A stretch of DNA of 33,584 nucleotides from NCBI GenBank assembly GCA_029250625.1, contig JAQXEX010000029.1, forward strand, positions 1 to 33,584, given 5' to 3'. Under the pieces are notes generated by a model. It searched no databases and was not told the DNA's origin. It worked only from the letters and a program-made list of their open reading frames with translations. Both the position numbers and the translations under genes were made by a program. Every line of letters starts with the position of its first letter. Position 1 is the stretch's first letter. This stretch comes from Candidatus Poseidonia sp. (lineage in GTDB: Archaea; Thermoplasmatota; Poseidoniia; Poseidoniales; Poseidoniaceae). This document shows positions 15,332 to 23,057 of the stretch, piece by piece.

Positions 15332-16222
15332 ATGCCCCCCCTTGTGGCTCTTGACATGAGCGACCTATACGGATTGAAACTCGAGCCTATGCCTAACCGC
15401 CTTGTCAACTACGGCGTGACCGAAAATGGAATCGCCGTCATTGAACTTACTTCAGATTCCGCTGGAGCTCCTCTTGAAGGCACGAACGACCGTTCGCCAA
15501 ACACCTACACCCACGGCATGATGCGAGACATTGACGAAGCCGTCGTCCGAGCCCGATTTGATGACGACGTCACATGCATCGTCTTGACCGGTAACGGAGC
15601 CTCCTTTTTCTCCGCAGGCGCATCCATTCAAATGTTGAACAGCGTCACGCCCGGCTTCAAGTACAATTTTTGCCTTCACGCAAACGAAACACTTTCCCGC
15701 TTTGAGCAAACCTCTAAACTTGTTGTTTGCGCTATTAACGGCCACGCCGTTGGCGGTGGACTGGAAATTGCAATGGCTGCAGACATCCGTATCGCACGAA
15801 AGAACTCTGGAAAGGTTGGCCTTCCAGAAATCAACCTCGGTGTCCTTGCCGGAACCGGAGGTACAGCACGTTTGACTCGCCTCATCGGCAAGGCAAAGGC
15901 GCTTGAAATGATGGTTACTGGGGAACTCATGTCCTTTGAGGACGCCCATTCATGCAACCTCATCAACCACATCTGGGAAGGAGATGCAGATGACTTCCGC
16001 CGAGATGTCCTCGATTGGTGCAGTCAATTCACCCTTCCAAACAAGGCTGTCAAGGCTGTTGGAAACATCAAGCGTTCATGCCAGACCGGACCTGAAATTC
16101 CCTTTGAGTACCATCTTGCCCTCGAGCGAGAACTCCAAGCTTCCCTGTTCAACAGTACCGATGCAAAGGAAGGAATTGCAGCCTACGTTGAGAAGCGTGT
16201 TGCCAACTTCACCGGCCAGTGA
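15332..16222 (+). CDS. Enoyl-CoA hydratase (crotonase family)
   Basis: This 296-residue crotonase keeps both catalytic Glu expected for hydratases: E145 in GGGLEIAMAADIRIA and E166 in GLPEINLGVLAGTGGT. The oxyanion-hole segment is FFSAGASIQ (92-100). It should hydrate 2-enoyl-CoA to 3-hydroxyacyl-CoA in beta-oxidation or a related CoA pathway. This contrasts with the PaaG-type paralogue at 6270. The ATG at 15332 follows a TTAAAT element by about 29 bp with no Shine-Dalgarno, so a leaderless start is possible; ATG 15356 is an alternative. The N-terminus has about 30 extra residues compared with minimal hydratases. The aldolase gene follows after 24 bp. Confidence 0.9.
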   Translation: MPPLVALDMSDLYGLKLEPMPNRLVNYGVTENGIAVIELTSDSAGAPLEGTNDRSPNTYTHGMMRDIDEAVVRARFDDDVTCIVLTGNGASFFSAGASIQMLNSVTPGFKYNFCLHANETLSRFEQTSKLVVCAINGHAVGGGLEIAMAADIRIARKNSGKVGLPEINLGVLAGTGGTARLTRLIGKAKALEMMVTGELMSFEDAHSCNLINHIWEGDADDFRRDVLDWCSQFTLPNKAVKAVGNIKRSCQTGPEIPFEYHLALERELQASLFNSTDAKEGIAAYVEKRVANFTGQ

Positions 16223-16246
16223 TCCAAACAATAGGAGTGTTACTTC

Positions 16247-17173
16247 ATGACTGAAATTCATGTTCCAGCCGATGTTCCAAACGAATTGATGGAGAACTAC
16301 ATTGATAATTTGATGGCGGCGACAGCCGGTACCGGTATGATGAATCTGTTTGCGTGCGACCAGAAGATCGAGCACCTCAACGACGACTTCTACGACGGAG
16401 GAGTCAAGGTCCCGCTCAGTTCAAATGACCCAGGTCACTTGTTTGAAATCGGGGCTCGAACACATTCTGAACAAACTCTTGGTGTTCTTGCAGGTCAACT
16501 TGGCCTCATCTCACAATATGCAAGAGATCATCCAGACCTTCCCTACTTGGTAAAACTCAACTCTAAATCCCACATGGTGAAAACCTCTCAGCGAGACCCT
16601 ATTTCTCAAGCACTGTGGGACATGGATGACGTCATGTCATTGGTCCACAACGGCGTGAACGTCGTAGGAATTGGATACACGGTTTACATCGGAAGTGAAT
16701 ACGAACATGAGATGCTTACTGAAGCAGCACAGTTCATTCGTCAAGCCCATGAGCAAGGGATGATTTCAGTGGTTTGGATGTATCCTCGTGGAAAGGCTGT
16801 TGCAGATGAAAAAGACCCACAACTTATCGCAGGAGCGGCCGGAGTAGCAGGCTGTCTCGGTGCTGATTTCGCCAAGGTGAACTATCCCAAGGCTTGGGAC
16901 GGGATGACTGAAGCAGAATCGTTCAAAGTGGCTGTGGAAGCCGCTGGACGCACATCGATTATTTGTTCAGGTGGCGGATCACTACCGCCTCGAGATTTCT
17001 TGCAGCGTCTTCATGACCAAATCAACATTTCTGGATGCCGTGGAGCCGCAACAGGTCGTAACATCCATCAGAAATCGACCAAAGAAGCCGTTCGTATGAC
17101 TGCTGCATGTCACGCAATTATCTGTGAAGGGGCTTCTGTTGACGCCGCCATGAAGATTTTTGACGGTCAGTGA
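16247..17173 (+). CDS. Class I fructose-bisphosphate aldolase, archaeal type
   Basis: This 308-residue TIM-barrel protein belongs to the archaeal class I aldolase (FbaB/DhnA) family. The Schiff-base Lys is K210 in GADFAKVNYP. MYPRGKAV and the later SGGGSLPP form the expected acid/base and phosphate-binding loops. ACDQKIEHL near residue 37 is the usual first-strand signature. It interconverts fructose 1,6-bisphosphate with glyceraldehyde 3-phosphate and dihydroxyacetone phosphate. A Shine-Dalgarno-like AGGAGTG (16233-16239) sits 7 bases before the ATG. With GlpX at 12114 on the opposite strand, the window encodes two consecutive gluconeogenic steps. Being a separate aldolase plus phosphatase, this differs from the bifunctional FBP aldolase/phosphatase of many thermophilic archaea. 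Confidence 0.92.
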   Translation: MTEIHVPADVPNELMENYIDNLMAATAGTGMMNLFACDQKIEHLNDDFYDGGVKVPLSSNDPGHLFEIGARTHSEQTLGVLAGQLGLISQYARDHPDLPYLVKLNSKSHMVKTSQRDPISQALWDMDDVMSLVHNGVNVVGIGYTVYIGSEYEHEMLTEAAQFIRQAHEQGMISVVWMYPRGKAVADEKDPQLIAGAAGVAGCLGADFAKVNYPKAWDGMTEAESFKVAVEAAGRTSIICSGGGSLPPRDFLQRLHDQINISGCRGAATGRNIHQKSTKEAVRMTAACHAIICEGASVDAAMKIFDGQ

Positions 17174-17439
17174 GACTCTGCTGGATTCGTAATGCTGAGA
17201 CCTTACGATGTTGAATTCTTGTCAACAAAGCGTGAATGTGTTCATCACGAGTTCTTGCGTTCGCTGATTATGATCCATTCAATGACATTATTTTGAAGCC
17301 ATCCCTGCGAAGCCAATGGATTTGAACCGGGCACAAGAAAGTGGGCAGCACTGTGTGGCGTAAAACGTCTCAATTGATGGCCATTAAGGCCAAGCTGAGG
17401 GAGGATGCTTTGACGCTTGAGAATGCGGTCCAGTAATGT
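17174..17439. other. Non-coding gap of 266 bp between aldolase and small winged-helix gene
   Basis: The two flanking genes converge here. I see no credible reading frame and no cloverleaf. GGATTTGAACC (17319-17329) resembles a tRNA T-loop on the minus strand but lacks a paired T-stem and acceptor. It may be simple 3' untranslated sequence. Confidence 0.4.
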
Positions 17440-17763
17440 TCACAACTTTTGGTTGCTGTTCGTGGTGAAGTTTCCTTCACTGTCGATGATGATGGGTGTT
17501 CCTTCAATCCATTCGGGGCAATTGTCGGAGACCCAGGTGCGTGTGGCCCACTCGCAAATGTCATATCCACCGGATAGAATTCCGGATCGCTTGATGTATC
17601 CAACCTTGACGATGTCTTTATCCTTGGAGAGTACGTTACCGAGTTGTTGACTGGTCGTCCCGTGTCGCATGGAGCCGTTGATGTATTCCAAAATTTCAGC
17701 TGTGTTTCGTGGGCGGTCGCCTAGGAATTTCTTGATTTTTTCACGGATGCGGGTTGTTTTCAT
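17440..17763 (-). CDS. Small winged-helix DNA-binding protein
   Basis: This 107-residue basic protein has an N-terminal winged-helix region at about residues 1-70. A first helix (TRIREKIKKFLGDRPRNTAE) leads to a recognition helix around HGTTSQQLGNVLSKDKDIV and a wing including GYIKRSG. A short C-terminal extension follows. A strong AGGAGG (17772-17777) lies 8 bases from ATG 17763 but only 2 from ATG 17769, so 17763 is preferred. The gene diverges from the 835-residue winged-helix gene across an intergenic zone with direct repeats and an origin-recognition-box match. It is likely an autoregulator or a regulator of its neighbour; no family name can be given. Confidence 0.7.
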   Translation of the reverse strand: MKTTRIREKIKKFLGDRPRNTAEILEYINGSMRHGTTSQQLGNVLSKDKDIVKVGYIKRSGILSGGYDICEWATRTWVSDNCPEWIEGTPIIIDSEGNFTTNSNQKL

Positions 17764-17795
17764 ATTCATTTCCTCCTGGTCAATATAGGGCGGTC

Positions 17796-17828
17796 TTTCT
17801 TAGGTAGCGCCACTGTTTCTTAGGAGCG
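17796..17828 (-). repeat. Direct repeat pair upstream of the small winged-helix gene
   Basis: TTTCTTAGGTAGCG (17796-17809) and TTTCTTAGGAGCG (17816-17828) form an imperfect direct repeat with 20-bp periodicity. A TATA-like GATATAATG lies at about 17837-17845. On the minus strand this would place transcription start near 17815, inside the repeats, as expected for an autoregulatory operator. Repeat is visible; role inferred. Confidence 0.5.
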
Positions 17829-17939
17829 AGGCCGCTGATATAATGCTTCCTCTCTGGAATGACGATTATGTTACACTTGGTGACCGATTGACGGTGTTTT
17901 TTTTACATCTTGGCTCGGGCAAGTAAGTAAACGCACACC

Positions 17940-17985
17940 TTTCCAGTGGAAATGAATAACTAAATGTAACTAATTATGAATTCTA
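17940..17985 (+). other. Candidate origin recognition box (mini-ORB) with AT-rich flank
   Basis: TTTCCAGTGGAAATGAA (17940-17956) closely matches, as I recall it, the archaeal Orc1/Cdc6-binding mini-ORB (TTCCAGTGGAAACGAA). It includes a palindromic TTTCCA-G-TGGAAA core and the one-sided ATGAA extension that gives orientation. The next ~30 bp (17957-17985) are almost entirely A/T and could serve as the unwinding element. A weaker TTCC-TCTC-TGGAATGA sits near 17848-17861. The site lies between divergent genes and about 6 kb from orc1/cdc6. I found no second strong copy in the window. Confidence 0.5.
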
Positions 17986-18040
17986 GAGGTGAAGTTAATG
18001 AATGAAAGACGACTACGGATGTTTGAGGTGAAGAAGGTTG
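17986..18040 (+). promoter_or_regulatory. Two successive Shine-Dalgarno/start pairs before the 835-residue gene
   Basis: GAGGTGA at 17986-17992 is 5 bases from ATG 17998, which opens a 39-codon frame ending at 18117. A second GAGGTGA at 18025-18031 is 6 bases from TTG 18038, the start of the large gene, in another frame. The short frame overlaps the large gene's start and could act as a leader peptide coupling or limiting its translation. Otherwise the first pair is fortuitous. Confidence 0.5.
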
Positions 18041-20545
18041 CCCAGCAGAAGGATTCGTTCAGTCGCCCACCGCAGAATTCTTCTTTGGTTGAGTCAAGGT
18101 CCGAGTACGGTTTCTGAAATTGCTCAGCAATTCAGCATGCGAATGCCGCACGCGTCGCTTGCATGCCGTCAATTACGGGCTACAGGTGATGTTTACCGCG
18201 ATGATGCAGGCGGCATTCGTAACGCCCTTCTCTACCTCACGCAGGCTGGCATTGAACGAATCGAAGAGGATGGATTGGCTAAGGTAAAACTCCACATTGG
18301 TACAATCCCGTTCGGAAAGGATGGAATCATTCTGCAATCGGATGACCAACATATCTCGGTTGGTTACCTTCAACCTCCTAAATCTCCTTTGAATTTCATT
18401 CCCGATGCTGTAAACTCCCGTTCTGAATCTTCCAATGGAAATGCAGGGGGGGTGTGGGTGCTGTTTCAAACTCAACACATTCGCTGGTATGATCTTGCAA
18501 CGCTCACTCCTACAGAAGCCCCACAGTATGCTGCGAGTGGAACACTTGATGATTTCAGCGTAAGTCCAACGAAAATAGGTATTGTTAGGGGGGCGGTATT
18601 GGAGCGCAACGATACGTCAAGTGTGCTTGAAGGCCGATGGTTCTCAACCCTCCAGTCAACATCACCACCTACATCACTGCTCCAAGGGGACACCGTACTA
18701 GGGACGGTTGAGGGTACGTCATACGGATACGCTCCTCCTCATGGAACCCATGCTGATTTACCATCTTCCTTAGACCGAACATTGGTATTCAACGCCATGG
18801 GTCAAGGCTGCTCAGTATTGAGTGAGCAGAACAGTGAGGGCCAGAAAGATTTGCCCTTGGAAGTGCTCCGTTCGTGGTTACGTTTACGCCATCCGAGAAT
18901 GTCAACAGACAAGCTCAACGAGCGTTATGAGGATTTGAAGTTACAATTGGATTCTGGAATGACCCGTGTCCCTTTGCCGATCAGGCGCGACCTCATTGCC
19001 GACTTTGGTACCGTACATTGGAGTGATTTACATTTCGAAGCGGCTCGAGTTGACCTGTACGGTGTTTCTCCTCTCGGTCTTCACGCTCTATGTGAGCATG
19101 TATTGAACCATGCTCGTACTCCCTTTGTAATAGAGTGGCCGTTTCCACACCCGGACCAATCCCTGCTGGAGCGGGTTTTGACTCACCCCATGTGCAAAAT
19201 GCTGGTGACCCGACACTTGGATGGAATGATGCTTCCAAGCGCAACGGTCCACATCAAAGATTCACCTGTGCTCGCTCAACTCAAGGTTCATCTCAACAGG
19301 TCAGCAGTTCTGCCGCTCAATCTGGAATCAAAGCCAGTTCCTCCACAGCAACATCAATTGCTTGAACTCTTTCCTCTTCATGCTGAAGAATTGATTGCAT
19401 CATGTATGACTGCCGAAATGAATCCCATACACTTCACAAGAATTGTTTCTGATGCAAAAGAGGCTGAAGTGATGATGAATGCTCTCGATGTGTTCCCCAC
19501 GGGTCACGAAACAATGGCGAATGAATTGGAAACGAAGTGGCCCATCGCAGCATGGATTGCATCGCCCCCCGATGGGAGGGTAAGCCGCTGGATTCGACTT
19601 CAAGATCGCCTTCCAAGAGGTTGGATCAATCTTCTGCCACCTCAGCACATTGACCTCAGGACGCTCGCACATTCCCTTCACAAAGGACTTGGGACATGGC
19701 AGGAGAAGGCATTTCGGCGATTAACCTTGGAATTGCGGTCATATCCAGAAATTCTCCTCGGCCTTTCTACCTCGTTGGGTGATGATGAGAAGAAGTCGTG
19801 GCTTGCCGCCGTTGTCCTTGGTGCCTCATCATCACTGGGCGGCGAATTCGATGAATTGATGAAAAAAGGGAGTGCGGAATGGTTGAACCATCCATGTCTT
19901 CCGCATCTTGTCCTCCCGATGGTTTTTCCTTCAAACAGAGCCATTGATTCCGAGCGTCACCTTCTCTTGGACCAATGGCTGAAGGCTGCCCGGGAGCACC
20001 CGGAAAAATCATTCATGAGTTTATGGGCTAAGGCAATTCATACAATACAACGTAACGAACCGTGGATTTCCGACGATGTGCGCTCTCTTATGCAACATCT
20101 TCCTCAACTTTGGTGGGCGCCTTATGCGAGTCAATGGCTCATTTCTCAACTCAACACCTCATCGGGTCGGACCTGGCTGAAGGAACAATCAATTTCTTGG
20201 CCCGCTCTGCTCGCCCATCCCAAGGGACAACGAGGTGGACTCCCAGGCGCCCATCAACAGCACCCTGGATACAATCTTTCTACGGAGGACCTTATGGGTG
20301 TTAAATTGCTTCAACCCGGCTTGGGGACACCCTCGTTGAACGATCTCTTTGACATGACATATGCACTGGAACAAGGGTTGCCGGTTCCGACATCACAAAC
20401 ACACCCAGAGGCTGCTTGGTTGGTTCAACCGATCGAGTCTTGGCCAAACTTCCCCCCTGAAATCATTGACGAAGGTGATTCTTCTATCGGTTTATTGCTC
20501 TATTCAAGGTCGTTTTCAGCACGTCAACAAATGACGATGGATTGA
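18038..20545 (+). CDS. Large protein with N-terminal winged-helix domain, function unknown
   Basis: This 835-residue protein starts at TTG 18038, chosen because GAGGTGA lies 6 bases upstream and in-frame ATG 18002 runs into a stop. Residues about 8-75 form a MarR-like winged helix (HRRILLWLSQGPSTVSEIAQ, then MRMPHASLACRQLRATGDVY, then the RNALLYLTQAG wing). The remaining ~750 residues are soluble and contain no P-loop, nuclease or metal motif that I recognise. They are leucine-rich and helical with many Trp/Pro-containing loops (WPIAAWIASPPDGRVSRW). No membrane helices or coiled coils stand out. It is transcribed away from the candidate origin. It could be a regulator or a chromosome-associated protein; no function is claimed. 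Confidence 0.75.
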   Translation: MPSRRIRSVAHRRILLWLSQGPSTVSEIAQQFSMRMPHASLACRQLRATGDVYRDDAGGIRNALLYLTQAGIERIEEDGLAKVKLHIGTIPFGKDGIILQSDDQHISVGYLQPPKSPLNFIPDAVNSRSESSNGNAGGVWVLFQTQHIRWYDLATLTPTEAPQYAASGTLDDFSVSPTKIGIVRGAVLERNDTSSVLEGRWFSTLQSTSPPTSLLQGDTVLGTVEGTSYGYAPPHGTHADLPSSLDRTLVFNAMGQGCSVLSEQNSEGQKDLPLEVLRSWLRLRHPRMSTDKLNERYEDLKLQLDSGMTRVPLPIRRDLIADFGTVHWSDLHFEAARVDLYGVSPLGLHALCEHVLNHARTPFVIEWPFPHPDQSLLERVLTHPMCKMLVTRHLDGMMLPSATVHIKDSPVLAQLKVHLNRSAVLPLNLESKPVPPQQHQLLELFPLHAEELIASCMTAEMNPIHFTRIVSDAKEAEVMMNALDVFPTGHETMANELETKWPIAAWIASPPDGRVSRWIRLQDRLPRGWINLLPPQHIDLRTLAHSLHKGLGTWQEKAFRRLTLELRSYPEILLGLSTSLGDDEKKSWLAAVVLGASSSLGGEFDELMKKGSAEWLNHPCLPHLVLPMVFPSNRAIDSERHLLLDQWLKAAREHPEKSFMSLWAKAIHTIQRNEPWISDDVRSLMQHLPQLWWAPYASQWLISQLNTSSGRTWLKEQSISWPALLAHPKGQRGGLPGAHQQHPGYNLSTEDLMGVKLLQPGLGTPSLNDLFDMTYALEQGLPVPTSQTHPEAAWLVQPIESWPNFPPEIIDEGDSSIGLLLYSRSFSARQQMTMD

Positions 20546-20906
20546 AAAGGCAACGGTCTCAGCATTGGTTACCGTACCTGCAACATCGGGCTGAGCTACT
20601 GTGAAATTGCTATGACGTCTGACACCATGAGTACGGCCGCAATCGAAGACTGGGAGGACCCTTCGGGGAGTGAGTTCCGGTGCAAATGCGGTAAACCATC
20701 GGTAGGTTATGGGTCCTTGAATGACGACAGGATGACCTCAAGACAACCACCCTACTGGACAGCAAGCCCCGATACCGAGGGTCAGGCCTTTGAGTAACCG
20801 ATGAAAAAGGCCGTTAGGTGTCGGGGCACAGCTGTGTGCTCAAATTCACTTCATTCATCTCAGAGGAGGCGATGACCTCAAAGGCTGTTTTCGCTGTCAC
20901 TGAGTT
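20546..20906 (+). ncRNA. Candidate structured leader RNA before the CoA-biosynthesis gene
   Basis: This 361-bp gap has unusual pairing potential. GCCCCGATACC (20766-20776) pairs over 11 bp with GGTGTCGGGGC (20817-20827, one G-U). Inside it GGCCTTT (20785-20791) pairs with AAAGGCC (20806-20812). The internal-loop segment GAGGGTCA (20777-20784) can pair, with one bulge, with TGACCTC at 20733-20739, making a pseudoknot, or with an identical TGACCTC at 20873-20879; these lie in an 11-bp direct repeat, GATGACCTCAA. Upstream, AGGACCC (20655-20661) pairs with GGGTCCT (20711-20717) around a CCCTTCGGGG tetraloop-like element, and CTCAGC (20558-20563) with GCTGAG (20590-20595). It lacks RNase P and SRP RNA signatures. 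It could be a cis-regulatory RNA or a small RNA gene. Not tested by folding. Confidence 0.4.
20612..20797 (+). CDS. Possible 61-residue acidic protein with a CxC motif
   Basis: An open frame from ATG 20612 encodes 61 residues: an acidic N-terminus (MSTAAIEDWEDPSGSEF) followed by RCKCGKPSVGYGS and a Pro/Tyr/Trp-containing tail. The CKCG could be half of a zinc site, but the second Cys pair is missing. There is no clear Shine-Dalgarno, and several Arg codons (CGG, AGG, AGA) look less typical of neighbouring genes. The frame overlaps the pairing elements described for this gap, so either the RNA or the protein interpretation may be right. Low confidence. Confidence 0.3.
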   Translation: MTSDTMSTAAIEDWEDPSGSEFRCKCGKPSVGYGSLNDDRMTSRQPPYWTASPDTEGQAFE

Positions 20907-21926
20907 ATGGAACCACCACAACCCTTCTCCTGTTGTTTGGTTGGTGGAACTTTTGATCGTTTCCATGCTGGCCATCGTTTGCTTCTTGATGCTGCGCAAA
21001 AATCTGCAAAAAGAATTGAAATTCATGTTACCTCAGACCCGATGGCTGATGCAAAATCTTCATTCATTCAAGCCTTTGAAACGCGTCGAGAAATTCTCCT
21101 TCAATGGGCAGAATCACATGCCCCCGGGCGAGTGACGATTCATATGCTCAATGATGCAATGGGGCCTGCTCCTGTTCATCAGCATGCGGATTGTATCGTT
21201 GCAACCCCCGAAACTCGTGGACAATGCGAATCCATCAATGCTGTTCGGACATCCAATGGGTTGGCTCCCCTCAACATCATTGAAGTTGCTCATATGGAGG
21301 ATGTTGAAGGGGGCATCATCAGTTCGTCGCGAATTCGTAACGGCCATATTGACCTTCAGGGCCACCCATGGATTGAATCCCGCTATCGTGAACAAACCCT
21401 TCTGATGCACCCTCGTCTTGACCAGGAACTCAAAACACCAATGGGAGTCTTGTTTGAAGGCCCTGAGGATGCTCCAGAAGTTGCGATGTTTGCGGCTTTA
21501 GAAGGGCTGGACCTCAGCACAATGGCTCTTATTGCGGTTGGAGATGTAACGGTAGCTACCCTGCTCAATATGGACTATGTTCCAGACATTGCACTCATTG
21601 ATGGCCAAACAAAACGCACGCCGCTGGCCGAAGAAGAACAAGTAGACGGTTCTCGATTTCCATCCCATTTACGAGCCGTTAACCCTGCGGGGCAACTGAC
21701 TCCAAGTTTGCTTGCAGCCATTGAGCAGGCATGCAAGATGGAGACTCCAGCGCTTATTGATGTAGAAGGAGAGGAAGACCTCGCTCCACTTTACATCCAT
21801 TTGGTTGCGCCCATCGGGTCACAAATCATCTATGGGCAACCGGGCAAAGGTGTCGTTCTTCAACAAACAACGCTCAAAACCAAAGAACGCTGCAGGCATC
21901 TGCTTGGATTTTTTGAGGTGGTTTGA
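20907..21926 (+). CDS. Bifunctional pantetheine-phosphate adenylyltransferase / GTP-dependent dephospho-CoA kinase
   Basis: This 339-residue protein fuses the last two enzymes of archaeal CoA synthesis. Residues about 8-155 are a nucleotidyltransferase of the archaeal PPAT type, with TFDRFHAGH (15-23) and IISSSRIR (137-144); it transfers AMP from ATP to 4'-phosphopantetheine. Residues about 165-337 are a DUF359 domain, the archaeal GTP-dependent dephospho-CoA kinase. They show VGDVTVATLL (211-220), IDGQTKR (231-237), NPAGQLT (259-265), EGEEDLAPL (287-295) and YGQPGKGVV (309-317). All expected motifs of both halves are intact. A stop at 20901-20903 forces the start to ATG 20907. The stop overlaps the glycosyltransferase start (TGATG). 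A structured leader lies upstream. Confidence 0.92.
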   Translation: MEPPQPFSCCLVGGTFDRFHAGHRLLLDAAQKSAKRIEIHVTSDPMADAKSSFIQAFETRREILLQWAESHAPGRVTIHMLNDAMGPAPVHQHADCIVATPETRGQCESINAVRTSNGLAPLNIIEVAHMEDVEGGIISSSRIRNGHIDLQGHPWIESRYREQTLLMHPRLDQELKTPMGVLFEGPEDAPEVAMFAALEGLDLSTMALIAVGDVTVATLLNMDYVPDIALIDGQTKRTPLAEEEQVDGSRFPSHLRAVNPAGQLTPSLLAAIEQACKMETPALIDVEGEEDLAPLYIHLVAPIGSQIIYGQPGKGVVLQQTTLKTKERCRHLLGFFEVV

Positions 21927-23056
21927 TGGAACCCTTCCTTGTCTCCGTTACCGTTTGTGTAAGGGATGGATATGACTGGATTTCGGGGTGCTTGGAAGCA
22001 CTGCGGTTGCAGACCTACCCGGCGATTGAAATTCTCGTTGTTAACGACGGTTCAAGTGATGATGCCGAATCAATATTGGACCAATGGAATGACCCAGAAG
22101 GCCTCAACGGACACCCGATTCGTGTTCATAATCAGGGCCAACTTGGTTTAGCGGCTGGCCGTCAATGGGCGCTCAAGCATGCAAAAGGTGAGTGGGTGGC
22201 CATTACCGATATTGATGTTCGACCTGAACAGGATTGGATTTCCAATCTTGTCGCAGAAATACAACCGGTATCCGATGATGAACGCGTGGTGGCGGTCACC
22301 GGCCGAACCGTATTCGAACGGGCTGACGACCTTGTCAGCCGTTTTCGTTCGGTAGAAATCGCCTCTAAATATCGCTCACGACCTCGAAGAACCAGTCTTG
22401 CTAACGGTCCCTGTTCGATGTTCCATCGCACGTCTCTTCTCGAAGTTGGTGGATTTGATCCAGAATGGTACCATGCCGAAGACATGGAAGTGAGTTTGAG
22501 GTTGATTGAAGCAGGCGGGACCATCGTCTACGCCCCAGAAGCATTGGTGCGTCACGTGCCCGAAACTGGGATTACTCGGTTTTTGAACAAACGAAAAAGA
22601 GATGCGAGAGCTCACGTGCGTATTGTCCGCCACTATCCAAAGGGGAAGCGAGCAGGACCTGGTTTCGATTTCTTGGGGAGTTCTGCTATGGTTCTCATTC
22701 TGTTCCCGCTTTGGTTAGCAATTTTCATATCGGGATTGCCGTTTCTCTACGAAATTTACCGCCTAGGGACATTGGATTGGGAACAACTCAGTGTGTTATG
22801 GGAGACAAAAGTTCTCATCGGTTCCTTCATCTTGTTGTTCCTCCATGAAATCATTCTCTGGAGAGGTCCATTGGGTGTTGTCAACCGGACTGTACTTCGT
22901 TCAGCGAAGGGCAGCAAAATCAAAGCAATGATTGGTGTTCGCCGATTAACCATACTTTGGAGCATTGCTCTCTGGCATGGATTGATTCTTGGTTGCTTGG
23001 ACGCAGTCTCGGGAAAACACGGGCACAAACCCTTGCTAAGAACGAAGAAGAATTGA
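21926..23056 (+). CDS. Family 2 glycosyltransferase with C-terminal membrane helices
   Basis: This 376-residue protein starts at ATG 21926, overlapping the CoA gene's stop by one base. The GT-A domain (about 1-240) has SVTVCVRDGYDWISGCLEAL, VVNDGSSDD and the DxD-containing ITDIDVRPEQDW. Later come a GPCSMFHRTSLLEVGGFDP stretch and AEDMEVSLRL with the catalytic-base Asp region. Two to three hydrophobic helices follow at about 255-280, 295-320 and 345-365. Such enzymes transfer sugars from nucleotide sugars to membrane lipids or polysaccharides at the cytoplasmic face. Acceptor and donor are not evident. The tail is basic. Confidence 0.88.
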   Translation: MEPFLVSVTVCVRDGYDWISGCLEALRLQTYPAIEILVVNDGSSDDAESILDQWNDPEGLNGHPIRVHNQGQLGLAAGRQWALKHAKGEWVAITDIDVRPEQDWISNLVAEIQPVSDDERVVAVTGRTVFERADDLVSRFRSVEIASKYRSRPRRTSLANGPCSMFHRTSLLEVGGFDPEWYHAEDMEVSLRLIEAGGTIVYAPEALVRHVPETGITRFLNKRKRDARAHVRIVRHYPKGKRAGPGFDFLGSSAMVLILFPLWLAIFISGLPFLYEIYRLGTLDWEQLSVLWETKVLIGSFILLFLHEIILWRGPLGVVNRTVLRSAKGSKIKAMIGVRRLTILWSIALWHGLILGCLDAVSGKHGHKPLLRTKKN

Positions 23057-23057
23057 T

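Noticed and set aside
17319-17329. GGATTTGAACC, resembling a tRNA T-loop on the minus strand
   Set aside because: The flanks do not form a T-stem beyond two pairs, the acceptor stem has no partner, and no D-arm is visible.
17370-17603. 77-residue minus-strand frame near the small winged-helix gene
   Set aside because: It overlaps the winged-helix gene in another frame, is Ser/Pro-rich and has no start signal.
20546-20906. RNase P RNA or SRP RNA gene in the structured gap
   Set aside because: The conserved RNase P segments (GAGGAAAGUC, ACAGAA, GCUUA) and the SRP helix 8 motif (GGAAGGGAGCAG-like) are missing on both strands.
20818-21135. 105-residue reading frame with a hydrophobic stretch and GAGGAGG before ATG 20872
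   Set aside because: It overlaps the first 229 bases of the clearly real CoA-biosynthesis gene in another frame, and the hydrophobic stretch is antisense to no constraint other than the PPAT HxGH region. It is most likely a shadow, though the Shine-Dalgarno-like element is noted.
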